DNA of 7,211 bases. Origin: Acidobacteriota bacterium (GTDB taxonomy: Bacteria; Acidobacteriota; Polarisedimenticolia; J045). A program made the translations under genes and the position numbers. The notes below the pieces were generated by a model. The model was not told where the DNA came from and made no database searches. It saw nothing but the letters and a program-made list of their open reading frames with translations. Below, piece by piece: positions 6,228 through 7,211 of the stretch (its first letter is position 1; each line of letters opens with the position of its first letter). Where the stretch lies: the NCBI GenBank assembly GCA_027001345.1, contig JALTMS010000144.1:1-7211 (forward strand), in the 5' to 3' direction.

Positions 6228-6449
6228 TCAGAGCTTGTCGAGGATGCGCCGCTGGAGTTCGTCGAGTGGCTCGTCCTTGCGCCCGGCCAGTCGGCGGGCG
6301 GCCCAGGTGATTGCGGCGAGCTGGCGCGAGTAGTTGCGGCAGTGGCGGCAGAGCAGCAGGTGGAAGCGCACCGCCAGGCGCGTCCGCCAGGGGGCGTCTT
6401 CGACCTCGTCTCGGGCCATCATGGCGGTGACGTGGCGGCAGTCGAGCAT
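6228..6449 (-). CDS. Small zf-HC2 (ZAS-type) zinc-finger protein, putative anti-sigma factor
   Basis: A 73-aa soluble protein expected to bind and restrain the sigma factor encoded just upstream. The zinc-binding signature of the anti-sigma (ZAS/zf-HC2) family is complete: Cys4 in MLDCRHV, then His30-x3-Cys34-x2-Cys37 in RFHLLLCRHC. A basic helix (about 39-53) and a charged C-terminal tail (DELQRRILDKL) follow. There is no transmembrane segment or C-terminal sensory domain, unlike membrane-bound anti-sigma factors, so any signal would be read in the cytoplasm. ATG 6449 is preferred over an in-frame upstream ATG at 6485: it forms a TGATG overlap with the sigma stop, it places Cys4 where family members have it, and a GGAG lies about 8 nt upstream. 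Pairing with the sigma gene is strong context. Anti-sigma activity, and redox or metal sensing, are inferred. Confidence 0.82.
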   Translation of the reverse strand: MLDCRHVTAMMARDEVEDAPWRTRLAVRFHLLLCRHCRNYSRQLAAITWAARRLAGRKDEPLDELQRRILDKL

Positions 6450-7042
6450 CAGGCGGCTCCGAAGATGCCCTGTTTTTCGAGGCATTCCCGCAGGCGATTG
6501 CGGGCTCGATAGAGCATCACACCAAGGTTAGTGACGCTGACCTCCAGCGCGTTACAGGTTTCCTGCGTGGACAGTCCTTCCACCTCGCGCAGCAGGAAGG
6601 CCAGCTTCTGGCGTTCGGGTACGGTTTCGAGGCAGCGGGCCGTGTGTTCGACGATTTCCTGATCGTAGAGCGAGTGATCCGCGGCCCGCGGGGGCTGAGT
6701 CCACCCGCCTTTTTCGTCGAATCGTCGCTCGACCACTTCGTCGATGTCGTCGTGTCGGCGGTCCTTGTGAAACCCGCGGCGCGCCTCTTGCAGCTTGCGA
6801 TAGAGGATGCCGAGCAGAAAGGTGCGCACTGTCGAGCGCCCCTCGAAGCGCGGGGCGGCCTCGAAGAAGGCGACGAAAGTGGCCTGGGTCAGGTCGTCGG
6901 CCTGCTGCCGGTTGAGGCCGGCCCCACGGGCGGTGCGGTGGACCTGCCGGAGATAGCGCCGCACCACTTCTTCGAACGCCGAGCGGTCCGCCGAGCGGAG
7001 GCGCAGCGCAAAGTCGGGAGTATCGATCGATTCGTCCTGCAC
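6449..7042 (-). CDS. ECF-type RNA polymerase sigma factor
   Basis: A 197-aa alternative sigma factor of the extracytoplasmic-function group. Region 2 spans about residues 20-90, with the core-binding and -10-recognition signatures ADDLTQATFVAFF and STVRTFLLGILYRKLQEARR. A polar linker at about 90-127 (FHKDRRHDDIDE and onward) follows. Region 4 spans about 132-190 (TVPERQKLAFLLREVEGLSTQET, then the recognition helix and YRARNRLRECLEK). Regions 1.1 and 3 are absent, as usual for ECF factors. The start is GTG 7042, with AGGGGA 8 nt upstream; the ATG at 7071 is out of frame. From memory, region 4s ending in NLxVxLxRARxxLRECLE commonly sit beside short zf-HC2 proteins, as here. Region 4 carries three cysteines (137, 163, 187), one inside the first helix of the helix-turn-helix. 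The controlled regulon is unknown; autoregulation is possible. Confidence 0.93.
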   Translation of the reverse strand: MQDESIDTPDFALRLRSADRSAFEEVVRRYLRQVHRTARGAGLNRQQADDLTQATFVAFFEAAPRFEGRSTVRTFLLGILYRKLQEARRGFHKDRRHDDIDEVVERRFDEKGGWTQPPRAADHSLYDQEIVEHTARCLETVPERQKLAFLLREVEGLSTQETCNALEVSVTNLGVMLYRARNRLRECLEKQGIFGAA

Positions 7043-7050
7043 CGTGTTCT

Positions 7051-7056
7051 TCCCCT
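7051..7056 (-). promoter_or_regulatory. Ribosome binding site deciding the GTG start of the sigma gene
   Basis: On the minus strand AGGGGA lies 8 nt before GTG 7042. No in-frame ATG is near, so this site supports the GTG. Confidence 0.6.
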
Positions 7057-7069
7057 GCGAGACGTCAGC

Positions 7070-7100
7070 ATTCTATCTCCTTCGGGTCGGCAACCCGCAA
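7070..7100 (-). promoter_or_regulatory. Possible promoter of the sigma/zinc-finger unit
   Basis: On the minus strand TAGAAT (7075-7070) resembles a -10 box and would give a leader of roughly 20 nt before GTG 7042. The best upstream match, TTGCGG (7100-7095), is 19 nt away, longer than the ideal 17, and poorly matched. An inverted repeat CGGGT-N5-ACCCG (7083-7097) lies between the boxes and could be an operator. This is a weak call. Confidence 0.22.
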
Positions 7101-7204
7101 ATCGCGTGTAACGAAGGCCGGGCTGGCGGCACTCACTGATTGCCGCGGGCGAAAACCAGCGCCGCCGGCCTCGAGAAACCACCGGCGCGTTCGCCGAAAC
7201 GAAC

Positions 7205-7209
7205 AGGAG
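7205..7209 (+). promoter_or_regulatory. Shine-Dalgarno-like site at the window end, possible divergent gene
   Basis: AGGAG on the plus strand is 2 nt from the window edge, so a plus-strand gene could start within a few bases beyond it. Bases 7043-7211 would then be a divergent promoter region. The stretch otherwise shows only short inverted repeats, CGGGT-N5-ACCCG at 7083-7097 and CGCCGG-N13-CCGGCG at 7163-7187. Confidence 0.3.
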
Positions 7210-7211
7210 AT

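Noticed and set aside
6450..6485. Upstream ATG (6485) for the zinc-finger protein
   Set aside because: It would add 12 residues overlapping the sigma gene. The TGATG overlap at 6449 and the position of Cys4 fit the family better.

Overview
The window is a GC-rich stretch with dense coding on the plus strand, from a Gram-negative, double-membrane bacterium. The signs are a YidC with the large periplasmic domain, a class A penicillin-binding protein with a PBP1b-type N-terminal region, and a secreted DUF481 beta-barrel ending in an aromatic residue. GC content and gene order would fit deep-branching lineages such as Acidobacteriota or Myxococcota/Desulfobacterota, but nothing here fixes the phylum. 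I see no rRNA, tRNA, CRISPR array, insertion sequence or prophage gene.

Bases 1-5068 look like one co-transcribed block: yidC (5' end outside the window), a jag/khpB-type RNA-binding protein, an isochorismatase-family cysteine hydrolase and a bifunctional PBP1b-like peptidoglycan synthase. The gaps are 24 nt, a 1-nt TGATG overlap and 5 nt. The yidC-jag pair is the classic neighbourhood near the rpmH-rnpA end of many genomes, where mnmE often follows. Here the hydrolase and the cell-wall synthase follow instead. The set joins membrane-protein insertion (YidC), a regulator known in other bacteria to influence cell division and wall synthesis (Jag/KhpB), and a wall polymerase/crosslinker. A functional link is an inference from gene order.

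A 245-bp spacer (5069-5313) with several small inverted repeats precedes a separate gene for a DUF481 outer-membrane protein (5314-6147). It is followed by a perfect 10-bp inverted repeat, a likely transcription stop between convergent genes.

On the minus strand (7042 to 6228) is a two-gene unit: an ECF sigma factor with a GTG start, overlapped by TGATG with a 73-residue zinc-finger (zf-HC2/ZAS-type) putative anti-sigma factor that has no membrane segment. The sigma upstream region (7043-7211) holds a possible promoter and inverted repeats. It ends in a Shine-Dalgarno-like AGGAG on the plus strand, so a divergent gene may begin just beyond the window.

The most unusual points are the loss of the GxxG RNA-binding loop in the Jag KH domain, the hydrolase plus PBP following jag, and the soluble ECF/zinc-finger pair with three cysteines in sigma region 4.
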